Source of the DNA: Isoetes taiwanensis
Taxonomy: Eukaryota > Streptophyta > Lycopodiopsida > Isoetales > Isoetaceae
Direction: 5' to 3'
DNA length: 64,000 nt
Assembly (NCBI GenBank): GCA_021234155.1
Contig: JAJEKV010000051.1
Location: forward strand, 8,082,105-8,146,104
The notes below the pieces were generated by a model. It was not told the origin of the DNA, did no database searches, and was given only the letters and a program-made list of their open reading frames with translations. The number at the start of each line of letters is the position of its first letter. Position 1 is the stretch's first letter. Below are positions 1 through 10,260 of the stretch, one piece after another. A program made the translations under genes and the position numbers.

Positions 1-1653
1 CCATTACTTCTGCCCCCATCTGAATATTAATCCTTGGCAAGTCGATGTCAAAATTAATTCTCTTGCCTGCCGTCTGCCTTACAGCTTCACTGGCTAAGAG
101 AACTGGCCTCGGCTTCGACTTCAGCGGTTTCAACTTCAACATTTCGACCATTCTGAGGGATGCAAAGTTATGGCTACTTCCCGAGTCTATCAGGACTATG
201 AAGGACTTGGCCTTCGCCTTCCCTACTGTGGAAATTACCTTGTACTGGCTCTCTGCTTGCTCTGTGTCTATTGCGGCAAAGATATGACACTCACCCTGGA
301 AGTAGTCGCGGGCTGCCTCGCCGTCGTCGTCAGACATAATGTCCCAATCTCCCAACTCCGCTAGTGCCGCACTCATGACGTAAGGGCAGTTCGCTGTCCT
401 CCTATGGCCTGGCTGGAAGCACCTGAAGCAAAGCTGCTTTTCTATGCACTCCTGTCTCTTTTCCTTGGGCATAGCACGCAAAAGGATCGCCTTTGCTTTG
501 GAGTAGTTTGACCCCCTCCCGCTTGTCCTTGAAGGACACACCGCTTCTTTCCTGCTTTGCTTCCCCCAGTTTGCCACCATATGGGGCTCTAGTTGGGCTG
601 GGGAAATTTGTTTGCCCTAGGGCTATAACTCCTGTTGCCTTGCCTTTGTCCCGATATCTTTTTGCCCTCGCCCGCTATTCGAGGCCTGTTCCTTGCAAAC
701 TTATTGCCTTGGACTCGCTTCGATCATTGTCTTAGGGTTTATTGCCCTTACAAGCTTTGGATCTCATCATTGACCCTTCAATATAGCTTTCCCTTTGCAT
801 GCTTTTCACCCGGCTTTGGCACATAAAGCCTTAGCCTCATGAATTCCTCTGTATATTTCGGACTGATTTGTTTCCTGTTGCAACCTATAGAACTGCTTTG
901 CATCATCTTTGGACTTGTGCTCTCTTGGGGCGTAATGGGCTTTTGAAGGCTTTAGCAAACTTTTCGAACACGCAAGCATCCCTGCTCAAGCCATGGGCCT
1001 TTGCATACCCCTTCCACCAAATGCGTCTTTGCTCCTTCGGGTTGGTACATTTGCCACCCCGCCTTTATCCTTGTCCTTCATACCATAAGCGTTGCCATAT
1101 TCACTCATCTCATCGAGCCAAGCCTCTGCCTCCATGCGACTGTTGTTCACCGAGAATTGCTTTCGAGCTTCTGGCCTTCCAAACATTTCCCAATGCGAGT
1201 CTACCTTCTTACGGTAATTAGAGGTTCTTGTGTCCTTTTTGTGCGTCCATCTGTGGTATCCCTCGCCTTCCATCTGCGGTGTTCCTCTGCCTTCCATCTG
1301 TTGGGACACGGGCTGCTCTTCCTCTTCCTCGAGGTGGTCCAGAATCAGAGCTTGAGTCGGAGGATTTGTTTGGAGGACCTCCTTCTCTTGCGCCTCTTCT
1401 TGTCCCTTCTGCTTTTCCGAGCTGATGCTTGAGGCAACTGAGCATTGCCCACCGAACCCACTCCTGCTTGTGCGGCCAGCAAAGCCTTTATCTGCTCAAG
1501 GTCTGTTCTCATCTGTGATATTTCCTCTTCTGGGGTCATGGGTCCAAATTCCTCAAACAGGTTCCTTGCTGGGGGTGGCCTGGGCGGACTCTGTTCTTCC
1601 ATGTTATCTCGGCGTTGTCGTTCCCCTGAGCCTAGGCCTCTAGCTGCATACAC
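1..1653 (-). pseudogene. Ty3-type gag-protease region, broken, continues off left edge
   Basis: Minus-strand coding remnant of a Ty3-type retroelement. The N-terminal part (1653-1345) is proline- and lysine/arginine-rich. A gag-like stretch (about 1300-990) contains a segment around EAEAWLDEMSEYG. Further left the frame is interrupted by several stops and shifts. From about 490 to base 1 one frame is open. It has a zinc knuckle at 386-430 (CFRCFQPGHRRTANC, with five rather than the usual four residues between His and the last Cys) and then a retropepsin-like motif near 164-193 (LIDSGSSHNF, where DSG is the catalytic triad). This order is typical of gag followed by protease; reverse transcriptase would lie beyond the left edge. 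The 167 bp separating it from the preceding gene are AT-rich, and TTGTGTATGCAG just before 1640 could be a 3' splice site. Confidence 0.8.
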
Positions 1654-1820
1654 AAGTAATTCATGGCTATATGGTTAGTTTTACTTGTTCTCTTGCATTA
1701 TATGTGGTTTGTTGGCATAGTTGTGGAACAAAATACATCAACAAAACATTTAAGGTGCAAAAGAAATTATATTTATATTATATAATATTTTAGTACAAAA
1801 TCTCCGGGATCAAGAGTCTA

Positions 1821-3349
1821 TTAATCTTGAAATCGCCGGTAAGATGGGTTGTCCTCAAGGAACTTCTTAACTTGGGCCGTTCCTATCGAGCTTCCCAAGT
1901 TCCTAAGGACATTGGTCGACATCATACCGCAAGGCCGTCACCAACTCTTCCACCCTCGCGGTGGGAGGTGTAGGCCTTGATTCACGCCAATCTTCCCCTG
2001 CGTGCCGGTAGGGCACGGCGTAAGTCAAAGAGGTCAAGTGCCATTGCTCTCTTCACTAGGACAGCATAGTCGACATTTGCCGCTATTCGAGCATGCCTGC
2101 CGAAGCCTGAGAGTACAATAAGCATGAACACTCATTCTTCACCTCGTGGGCTGAATTTGCGGTGTATTACCGCTATTCTCCCATCCAGCAGCAGGGGCAG
2201 GTAGTACCTCAACGACCTGTCGTTGTGTGTCGCAGATGATTCTCCACTTGTTTGGCCTCCCGCTCTATGCCGTCCAGTGTAGTCGTCGACCTCTATCTCA
2301 GTCAGCTCTCGGTAGTCTGCAATTGTGGAGTCGACTCGCCTGATGTCGATTCATGCTCCTCTTGCTGGAGGTGGTATCGAGGGGCTCGACATCAAGATGC
2401 TGGTGGTCTTGCCTCTGATCCCCATCCGTTCCTGAATGGCGAGGAACTCTTCTTCCGATGGCAGGTCTCCGGCTTCCATAACCTGTCTTATGCTGCTGTA
2501 GGCCTGGATATCAGACGTCGAGTCCCCTGTGTAGGTGTCGGCTTCTCGCACTTGAAGCGGGAAGTCTGAGGCTCCCCGGACGATGAAGTCGTCCATTTCT
2601 GGTTGCTGCCGTAGTTGGTGCAACAACTCATCAAGTCTGAGCTCCCTCTCCCTGCATTCAGGGAGGTTCTGGATGTCACTGAGGAGTAAATACTCCTCTC
2701 CGTTGATGATGATGGGGGCTAGGCTTGTGATGCCTAGCCCGAGTGGGGGAGCAATTCTGAGGGTCTGTCGGCTCCGCTACATGTTGGCCAACTCCTCTTC
2801 TGCTTGACGCCGTTCTTCGTCTGAGTCGAGCTACGTGTACTCTTCGTCGTCCGACTCCTCTTCTTCTTCTCTTCCTTCTTGCTCCTGCTGGTACTGCAAA
2901 AGCATCCGCTCTGCTGCTTGGGCTGCTATGGGGTCCACCTCCATCGGAGGGATAGAGGTTGCCCCCATTGGGTTTTCGGCGCGGCGGGATAGGAAAATAG
3001 CTAGGGCGGCGGTGTAGGAGAAATACTTGGTCCTGTCAACTGTCAGGACCATGTAGTCTGGCAGCCTCTGTGCCTTGTTAGTCAAGTACTTGGCGATGTT
3101 GGGGACATCACCCAAGGCTGCTTGAAGGGATGGGCGGGGAACAAAGTAGCCTATGCAAGGGGAGAGCTGAACTAGGGAGGGTCCTACCCTAGCTTGGAAC
3201 TCTGCTAGAACTCGTCTATATGCTGGGGTTGCATTTAGAGTGGCTTGGACATCTATTTCTTTCCCAAAGACTCGGAAGATGTCATTGACATCCGCCTCGG
3301 CAGCATGGGCACTGGCGTTGTACCATCGCCTGAAGTCAGCAGTGGCCAT
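1821..3349 (-). pseudogene. Unknown retroelement gene (ORF2), about 500 codons with stops and a frameshift
   Basis: I do not recognise this protein. One minus-strand frame runs from ATG 3349 (MATADFRRWY) for over 1.4 kb, broken by TAG at 2831-2833, a second TAG about 50 bp further on, TGA at 2351-2353 and at least three more stops. A shift near 1935 leads into a C-terminus (AQVKKFLEDNPSYRRFQD) ending at TAA 1821-1823. Coding character continues across every stop, so this looks like one decayed gene of about 500 residues. Visible features are an N-terminal globular part, a run of acidic residues near codons 160-180, and an Arg/Glu-rich middle. It lies between the H3-like gene and gag, on the same strand. 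No catalytic motif was seen. Confidence 0.6.
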
Positions 3350-3471
3350 TGATCTAGCGAAGAAGAGACTATCAAACAGATACAAAAGCGCCTCAGGGAG
3401 CTGGGAGATCGCCTAAGCAGTCGAGAGCAAGCTTGTAGGGTGCTAAATGAGAAATGGGGGATCTATTTATA
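3350..3471 (-). promoter_or_regulatory. TATA box and leader of the unknown ORF2
   Basis: On the minus strand a TATA box (CTATAAATAGAT, about 3461-3472) lies about 115 bp upstream of ATG 3349. Downstream blocks CCCCCATTTC, GCTCTCGACTGC and AGGCGATCT recur in the same order in the leader of the H3-like gene, so the two leaders look like copies of one module. Function as a Pol II promoter is inferred. Confidence 0.55.
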
Positions 3472-3662
3472 GAAAAGGAGAAAACCCTAATTTTTGGATA
3501 ACCTAGAATTTACTGGGATTGGGTGATTCTGATCTATTAAGAGGTGCAATTGAGAGTTTGAAGACTACTTTTAGGGTTTGAGCATGCTAAGATGGACTAA
3601 TGAACCTATTGCAAGAAACTGGAGATGATTTGGATATGGCATGGTGAAGAAAATGCTGAGAG

Positions 3663-3729
3663 GTCTCACACGTTGCGCCCAGACCGATAATGAAAAGTTC
3701 ATTTTCTGCCCTGGCGCGACGTGTGAGAC
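3663..3729. repeat. 67-bp hairpin repeat, copy A
   Basis: An imperfect inverted repeat: outer arms GTCTCACACGT and ACGTGTGAGAC enclose a GCGCC/GGCGC pair and an AT-rich centre. The same 67-bp unit recurs at 3865-3931 and 5540-5606. It lies about 190 bp upstream of the ORF2 TATA box. Confidence 0.85.
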
Positions 3730-3864
3730 ATGGGCTCTAAATGGGTTAAACTTGATCAATTTGGGTGATCTGAGGGTGTAATTCTACTGGACTCATCGAG
3801 ATAGGCAGAATTGACCCCTTATTTGGTCGATTTGGAGCTGTTTTGGGCATTTTTGGGTACCATG

Positions 3865-3931
3865 GTCTCACACGTTGCGCCCAGCCCGAAAATGAGATTC
3901 TCATTTTCTGTCTTGGCGCGACGTGTGAGAC
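3865..3931. repeat. 67-bp hairpin repeat, copy B
   Basis: Same outer arms as copy A. The centre AAAATGAGATTCTCATTTT is itself a near-perfect palindrome, so the whole unit can fold almost end to end. It lies 202 bp from copy A. Confidence 0.85.
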
Positions 3932-4075
3932 ATCATCTCAATTTTGCTCAAAAAGTCCAATTTGATCAAAACAAAAGCTAGAGTTCAATATCTTAACCTA
4001 GTTAAGCAAGATTGGACACATTATTTACACAAAAATTCTTTATATTAACAAAAATGTTCATTATTTACAAAAAGT

Positions 4076-5228
4076 TCAAGGGCGTTCTCCCTTGATGTGT
4101 CTAGCCAGATGCATATCCTGTCTCATGAGTGTGACCCTCTTCGCGTGAACTGTGCAGGCTGTCGAATCTTCAAAGTGCTGCACCAGTTTTTGCTCTGCTG
4201 CCTCCTGTAAGCACAGCAACATTTCGTCGGTCACCCGCATGTCTGTGTTATATTCCTGCATAACCTCTCGGACCAAGCGTTGAAACGGTGCCCGGGGGAT
4301 CAAGAGTCCGTAACTTCGCTGGAAGTGCCGGATTTCCTTGAGGGCTCTCTGCTCCTTCTGCTTGCTGTTGGTCCGCTTCTTTCCTGGTGCTCTGGGAGGA
4401 TTGGGCCTGGGTGGCGGCGGCTTCAGGGTCTGGCTTTTTGTCGGGCGTCCGCCTTCAATTGTTCTCACCCTATGCTCCTGGTACGTACGCCTCCCGTTGT
4501 GGCCGTGGGGCTTTGACCCTATCCCACGTCGGGAATGGTGGGGGCTTGGCTGCGGCTGCTCATGCTCGGGTGCCACCTTTCGGGTACTTCCTTCTCCCAC
4601 GGCCAGGGGTTTGAAGAGCTTGCCCCGGTGTTGGGGATGTAATCTTCGTCAGAAGTCGTCGGTAGAAGGCGGGAGTCTGCTTTCGCTGATGGCTCATTGA
4701 TGACGGGACCCTGCGCTCGCCTACCAACCTTCACAACTGTTCTCTTGCCCGCCTTAATGCCTTTGGCCCTCTTCCTCTTATTTCATGGAAATTTGTAGTT
4801 AGCTCGTCCTCCGTCTTTTGTCCTCCTCTCGGTGCGCTCTTTGGCTTCATACTTGCTGATGAGCAGCGAGGTCTTCTTCTTGGCGGGGGCTAAGCCGTGC
4901 CATTTGCTCCTCTCTCTTGACTTCCTGTGAGGCGGGCCCAAGCTTGAGTTGTTCCTCGGCGGTTGGGTTGTCCTTCTGCTCCGTTCCTCCTTGCTCCTCC
5001 TTTCCTCCTCGGCGATTTCTTGAGGATCGGTGCATGACATCCATTTGCTCCTCCCCTATGACCTCTCGATTGCGCCGCTTTGAGTGCGAGTGTGCCTCCT
5101 CCTTTGGATGAAGATTCGCCTTTAGGAAAAGGCGTTCTTGAAGTATCCTCGTATCGTAGGGGGTCCTTTGGTATTTTGGAAGATTCGCCTCGGCGGGGCT
5201 TCCTAGCAGTCTGCTTTGTCCGGGCCAT
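4076..5228 (-). pseudogene. Histone H3-like gene inside the retroelement, frameshifted
   Basis: The protein begins MARTKQTARK, matching the histone H3 tail, at ATG 5228. A long basic linker follows, rich in Lys/Arg and Pro. The C-terminal 90 residues (about 4350-4079) are a clear H3 fold: an alpha-N segment ALKEIRHFQ with LLIP, alpha-1 PFQRLVRE, an alpha-2 region containing LQEAAE, then HAKRVTLM and LARHIKGER at the end. ALKEIRHFQ, LLIP and RVTLMR resemble plant centromeric H3, whereas loop 1 has the length of canonical H3 and the end resembles canonical H3. The tail, the middle (5040-4519, with one TGA) and the fold (4600-4076) lie in three different frames, so at least two shifts or unseen introns separate them. 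The total would be about 380 residues against 136 for normal H3. It sits just downstream of the primer site, before ORF2 and gag. Confidence 0.8.
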
Positions 5229-5338
5229 ATTCGATGGTTCGCCAATCAGAGCTATGCGCCAGAAGATCGCCTTTGCAGCCGAGAGCAGATTTTCTAAGGA
5301 AGGGACGTGGAAATGGGGGTGCCTAAATCTATTTATAG
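5229..5338 (-). promoter_or_regulatory. TATA box and leader of the H3-like gene
   Basis: On the minus strand a TATA box (TATAAATAGA, 5337-5328) lies about 100 bp upstream of ATG 5228. CCCCCATTTC, GCTCTCGGCTGC and AGGCGATCT follow in the same order as in the ORF2 leader. The match supports duplication of one promoter-leader module. Activity is inferred. Confidence 0.55.
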
Positions 5339-5372
5339 GGGTCGATTTTAGGTCAAATTTCAAACTACCTTT

Positions 5373-5404
5373 TTCATTTTCTGTCCTGGCGCGACTTGTG
5401 AGAC
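5373..5404. repeat. Half copy of the 67-bp hairpin repeat (copy D)
   Basis: Only the right half is present: CATTTTCTGTCCTGGCGCGAC followed by a one-base variant of the outer arm (TTGTGAGAC). It lies about 35 bp upstream of the TATA box of the H3-like gene. Confidence 0.75.
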
Positions 5405-5539
5405 ATGGTGGGTCCCGCTGCTAAATTTTATACTTTCTAAGCATATAACATGCTAATTCTACTACTTCTTAGCTCAAATTTAGAATTATCAAGTTATTTT
5501 TCTGTGATTTATAACTTTTTAGTGTGTTTTAAGCTGAAT

Positions 5540-5606
5540 GTCTCACACGTTGCGCCCAGCCCGAAAATGAGATTCTCATTATCTGTCCTGGCGCGACGTG
5601 TGAGAC
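5540..5606. repeat. 67-bp hairpin repeat, copy C
   Basis: A full copy with the same arms and palindromic centre as copy B. It lies about 200 bp upstream of the TATA box of the H3-like gene, a spacing similar to copy A upstream of ORF2. Confidence 0.85.
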
Positions 5607-5798
5607 CACCCTACTTTTTGAAGGTTGGCTCACCAATTTTAGTCTTCTTATGTTTTCATTCATTTTAACTGGTTACTAGCTTAGCATAACTACAAAAATG
5701 AGAAAAAAAATTTCCCATTTTTCAAGGTTTAAGGATCCTATCAAGTTAGTACTACTGGGAGCATGGCCAGTGCTTTGCTCTTGGTCTCCAAGAACATT

Positions 5799-5810
5799 GC
5801 TCTGATACCA
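5799..5810 (-). other. Primer binding site (tRNA-Met type)
   Basis: The minus strand reads TGGTATCAGAGC, the standard plant initiator-tRNA-Met primer site. It lies three bases from the proposed LTR edge and fixes the element's orientation: transcription runs leftward into the H3-like gene, ORF2 and gag. Confidence 0.75.
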
Positions 5811-5813
5811 CTA

Positions 5814-7490
5814 TGACATCCCCTACTCATATACGGTGCATCCACCATATACAAACAGGAGTTCATCCCCATACCAGCTCCATACTGATACAGGGCCCTC
5901 CACAATCACTGCACCCGTAACGAGTCCCAGTGGAAAGAGTGAAGGGGTCATTTCACCCCGTCTCCCTCGGGGCCTACCTAGCTGTGGAAGCGTAAACATA
6001 CATGTCAGTATACAACATAAACACATATCCACCTCGAAGGGTGGGGCATCAACATCTGCATAGACAACGATCAGCATCATACATAGGGTCCTACCCAAGG
6101 CTCAGACTCGAAGGGATGACTGACGGCTTGGGTCTCCAGAGTTCATTGCAGACAGAATTCATGGCAATGGATTTGGCTGGCATAAGAACATGGCCTCGGG
6201 TTCTCCACTCCATCCGCCCCTCCTGTGCACACTTTGCAGAGTAGGCTGAAAAGTGTTGGGACCTGACTGTAGCCCGCTGGGTGCATAGCCAAAGGGGCTA
6301 TTCCTGGGTTGCATCTCCCCAGTCCCGATGGGGCAGGTAGGGATCTCTCCCTCCAGAGATCTACATGCTGACTCGAGGAGACTAGAGGGCCACTGCCCTT
6401 CTTCGACTTGAACCCACTGGAGAGTGACGCATCACCCCACGGGTGTCGAGCCCATGCCTTGCCCACACTCAGTGGCAAGCCATTAGACCTAGTCCCAATG
6501 ATCCCCGGTAGACATTACACACCAGAGGGATCGTTCAAGAGTCAGAACACGAACCTCTTTATAAGCCAGTCTGGCCCCTTCACCCACAACCCGGTGTGGC
6601 TCTTGTGCACAGGCCGCATCTATAGTGTGCTAGAGAGGCTAATCTAGGAGCATCTACTACCAAGCTTTAAGTCTCTACCCCCCTTCCCAATACACGGAGT
6701 TCATAGAGATACATCAACCATATACATCACAGAAGAACTAGACCTAATCTATATCATAGATTTAGGTTCTTTAGTTAGAGTCTGGTATCTAGAGATCTAG
6801 AGGGCTGCTATGGGCAATTTAATAGGCTAAACCTACTGATTCGAAGACTAGAAGATGGTTTAGGCTATTAAATTGACGAAATACCTGATCCTTGAGTTCC
6901 TCCTCCTGACCTGAGCTCAACCATCCTGCTAAACTGCTCGAATCGAGGGAAACTAATGGGGCAATTCGCTCAGACAGAGTCTGGGAGGCGGTTTTGACCC
7001 CTGGGGAAGTCAAAACAGAGTTCTAAAACCCTAGAAACGAAAAATGGGCAAGTTAGGGTTTCCTTTCTTAAATAGACAAGGGGGTTGGCTAGGGTTTCCA
7101 ATTATCCCCCTTAGGCATGTGGGATAATTGGGAATGGGCCCACTTGCCTTTAATGGCTAGGTGGCAAAATGTGCCCACATGGAAAGGTGTGCACCTTAAT
7201 AAATGTGCACATTGGTAAATGTGCACATTAATTGCACACTTGGGTATGGCCCACTTGGCATAAAGTGTCCACATGGGAAAATGTGCATCTAGATAAATGT
7301 GCACATGGTTAAATGTGCACATTAATAAATGCACACTCCTTGCAAGTTGCCCCCCTAGGGGCTACCCGCCTGGCTACACGTCGGCGTACACGTCAGTCGG
7401 GGTGGCGTGTACGCGTGACGGGGTAGTACAGTATACGTCCTGGGACCGTATACTATGCTGGAACGTCACATACTTTATTTGTAACTGACA
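5814..7490 (-). mobile_element. Probable 5' LTR of the Ty3-type element
   Basis: On the minus strand the segment would start TGTCAGTTAC and end GGGGATGTCA, giving TG..CA ends abutting the primer site. A TATTTAAG box lies near 7075-7068. The outer edge at 7490 is a best guess because the partner LTR lies outside the window. Confidence 0.45.
7150..7340. repeat. Degenerate AAATGTGCACAT repeats in the LTR
   Basis: A diverged run of units built around GTGCAC (AAATGTGCACAT and variants) lies in the promoter-distal part of the proposed LTR, upstream of its TATA-like box. Repeated short palindromes like this are common in the U3 part of LTRs. Confidence 0.6.
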
Positions 7491-7600
7491 TCTAGTTGGA
7501 GGCCCTAGTGCCCGGTTGGAGGCCCTCGTGCCCTAGTTGAAGCCCCCGTGCCTGAATGGAGGCCCTCGTGCCTTAGTTGGAGCCCCTCGTGCCTGGATAG
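7491..7600. repeat. Short tandem repeat, about 21-bp unit
   Basis: About five diverged copies of a unit like TTGGAGGCCCTCGTGCC. It lies immediately outside the proposed LTR edge. Confidence 0.7.
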
Positions 7601-8009
7601 ACCTTGGTGGTTTTTGGTTCACTTTGCCTTATGTACGCAGGTAAATAGTTGGTGAGCACATTTCTATAGTTGGACATCTTGAATGAAGGGTTGGATCCTA
7701 GGCTCATGACGAAGGTCAATAGAGAAGGTGATTCAAACTGCATCATTGGTGACCTCATTGCCATAATGTATTTTTCCACCCAACAAGGCTAGTCAGCATG
7801 AGGCTATAGAGTTTATTATGATTTGTGTCCCTAGCATAGATTAGTGATCCCATTATTGTCAGGGTTTTCCTCCAAAACCCAAGAAGTGCGAGGTTTTTTA
7901 ATCCCGATCACAATGGTTTCACTAACTTGGGAACTATATGTACATGTTTTGGTTATCAAGAAGATGCCCATGAGTGCATTATTGTCAGCATTATTGTCGA
8001 TGTTTCTCC
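7601..8009. other. Non-coding spacer
   Basis: No gene, repeat or element end is seen between the short tandem repeat and the CACTA terminus. Confidence 0.5.
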
Positions 8010-8370
8010 CACTACAAGAGAATGACAGTTAGGCGTCAGAAAAATCATCACGCATTTTCAAAATATTATGCTTGACGATTTCTCTGACGATAAAACTGAC
8101 GATAAATCACCTGACGTTTTGTCTGACGAACCTTCGTCAGAAATTATGTCAGTTTGTTCGTCAAGCACAAACGTCAGATGATACGTCAGGTATTTCGACA
8201 AAATAAGCGTCAGAGAATGTGCGTCAGGCTTTGCGTCAGCTTATGCATCATCCTTAGCGTCAGAGTCATTTGTCAAGCATTTTGTCAGTTTGTTTGTCAG
8301 GCATAGCGTCAGGGATTTCGTCAGGTATTATTCAGGCTTTACGTCACACAGAACCGTCAGGAAAATCGCC
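8010..8370. repeat. CACTA terminus and subterminal repeats
   Basis: Terminal CACTACAAGAG is followed by more than twenty CGTCAG, TGACG or close variants in both orientations within 350 bp. In CACTA elements such arrays bind the element's own transposition protein. Confidence 0.8.
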
Positions 8371-9369
8371 AGGAAAGTCATTCTAAAGGCACTAATACAA
8401 TTTTACTCATAACTTTTGATCCAAAAGTCTGTTTGAGATTAAGTTTGGTGTTTTAGAAAACTGTCTCCTTGATCTATCTAATGATGTATTACTTGACCAA
8501 GCTTGATTAAGTTCCTAAGCGGAAAAGCTATAAATTTCCATCCCTAGCTTGACCAAGCTTGATTAAGTTCCTAAGGGGAAAACCTATACATTTCCATCCC
8601 TAGCTAGAGTATTCTGATAAATCATCTTCCATGTAGGTAGGAATGCTATCTTCAAGTTTTTCCTATTACATGTCATTAGCATTGGTCCATTGTCTCAGTG
8701 CCTCAATCACCAAGGTTCCAGTGCACCATAGCTTGCAAAAATGGAGCCGGATGCATGCATAACGAGCTACCTCTAAGTGCCATATTTACTATAAACCCTT
8801 GCCGCATTTACAGTAGGGTCTCGACCGGATTCGCAAAATGGAGATAGTTCACGATTCATAGCTACATCAAACGAATTTTGTGGTAACGGACTATCTATTC
8901 ATGACCAGCGCCATGGCTTAGCTCCAGATATTGAAAATAGACATCCAGTGCTCTATAACAGAATGATATGCAAGGGCTCTAGACATGCATAATGCATGGG
9001 CATGCAAATGAAGATGAACCACTGAAGTTGATCGCCATAGCACAGAGATTTTCGCAACATTCTGAAGCTTACCGCCATGGGTATGGCATCAACGGAAAAT
9101 TGCTAAGACGTGGTCGGTTCAATTCCAGTCTGAGAAAGATACATGTGGATGTCTGAATCTCTTTCACGGCTCCAATTTATGACATGCTGATTCCTACTCT
9201 TATGATGTCTTTTGTCCAGTGGATACACTGCCACATCAATGGCGCAGGAGCCGTCACTTAAGCTATAATGTTCATGCTCGGGAATAATCTTCGCACATGT
9301 GGTTAGGTTTCCACAATGGTCTTCACTTTTATCTTTTTTCCTTTGGATATTAACCCATCCTTGCCCTAA
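8371..9369. other. Non-coding CACTA 3' region with a 56-bp tandem duplication
   Basis: No coding stretch is seen. At 8492-8603 a 56-bp unit (CTTGACCAAGCTTGATTAAG and following bases) is present twice in tandem with few differences. Confidence 0.6.
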
Positions 9370-10260
9370 TGGTCATAAAGGAAATTATAGGTGCCAAGGG
9401 CCTTGGGAGCTAGGGATCAATCCCTAGTAATATATTTGTAATTGAGAGATTATAACATTTATTTTGTATTAGTCCCTTGGTGGCGGTCCCCCCAAGGTGA
9501 TTTTTCCTAGCTTGCTTAGGTTTCCATCCAAGGGTAATTCTACATGTAATGTGGAGGTATAAATCGCCTTGCACTTTGTTCACTAGCTTGCTTAGGTTTC
9601 CATCCAAGGGTAATTCTACATGTAATGTGGAGGTATGAATCGCCTTGCACTTTGGTAATTGTAAGATAAGAAATTTTTCCTTTGTTGTTTTTTTTTTAAA
9701 GACCCCTTGCATATATGGTTAAGGGTACTAAAGTTAATGTTATTGAAGGCCTAGAGATCTAGGGGTCGAATCCTTGCATCGTATATATCTTATTCCTCAT
9801 GGTGGATGTAAGAGTTTCCCCATGGGCGAATGGTCTACCTTGGGTTGTTTATGTGCAGGTAGGGGGAGCGCTTAATAATTGTATCTTTTTGTATTCTGTA
9901 TCTTCATTCCCATGGTGGAGGTATGAATCCCCCCAAGGGTTTATTGCTATGTTATGTACATAGCCTTCTTGGTTACGTTATGGTGTCGAGGAGAGTGCCC
10001 AAAGATTATTTGGTCACGTTATGGTGCCGAGGGGAGTGCCCAAAGGTTATTTGGTCAAGGGTTTGATCCCTTACATTGTACATGGTGGCGGTACGAGTCC
10101 CCCGTGTGTGTGGTATTACTTAGCTATGTTTGCTTATATTTTTATAGCATGGTGCCCAACCTTCTTGTTGTAGTACATGGCTAAGGGGTATACCCCAAGG
10201 CTAGATGGTCAAGGGTTTAAACCCTGGGCATGTATTGCATACTTGGTGGAGGTACGAGTC
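9370..10260. repeat. Diverged repeats with AGGTA-GAGTCCC and AGGGTTTAACCC-like motifs
   Basis: A 78-bp unit is duplicated at about 9508-9660. A 46-bp unit (GTTATGGTGCCGAGGGGAGTG) is duplicated at about 9972-10055. Several looser copies contain TCAAGGGTTTGATCCCT and GGTGGAGGTACGAGTCC. The second motif resembles a tRNA T-arm, but no full tRNA fold was recognised. Confidence 0.55.

Noticed and set aside
1821-3349. Programmed readthrough of the two TAG codons in ORF2
   Set aside because: TGA stops and a frameshift also interrupt the same gene, so ordinary decay explains it better.
3663-5606. Hairpin repeats as a CRISPR array
   Set aside because: Spacing is irregular, only three full copies exist, and the context is a eukaryotic retroelement.
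7089-7334. 81-residue minus frame rich in His and Cys
   Set aside because: It comes from the degenerate GTGCAC repeats within the proposed LTR.
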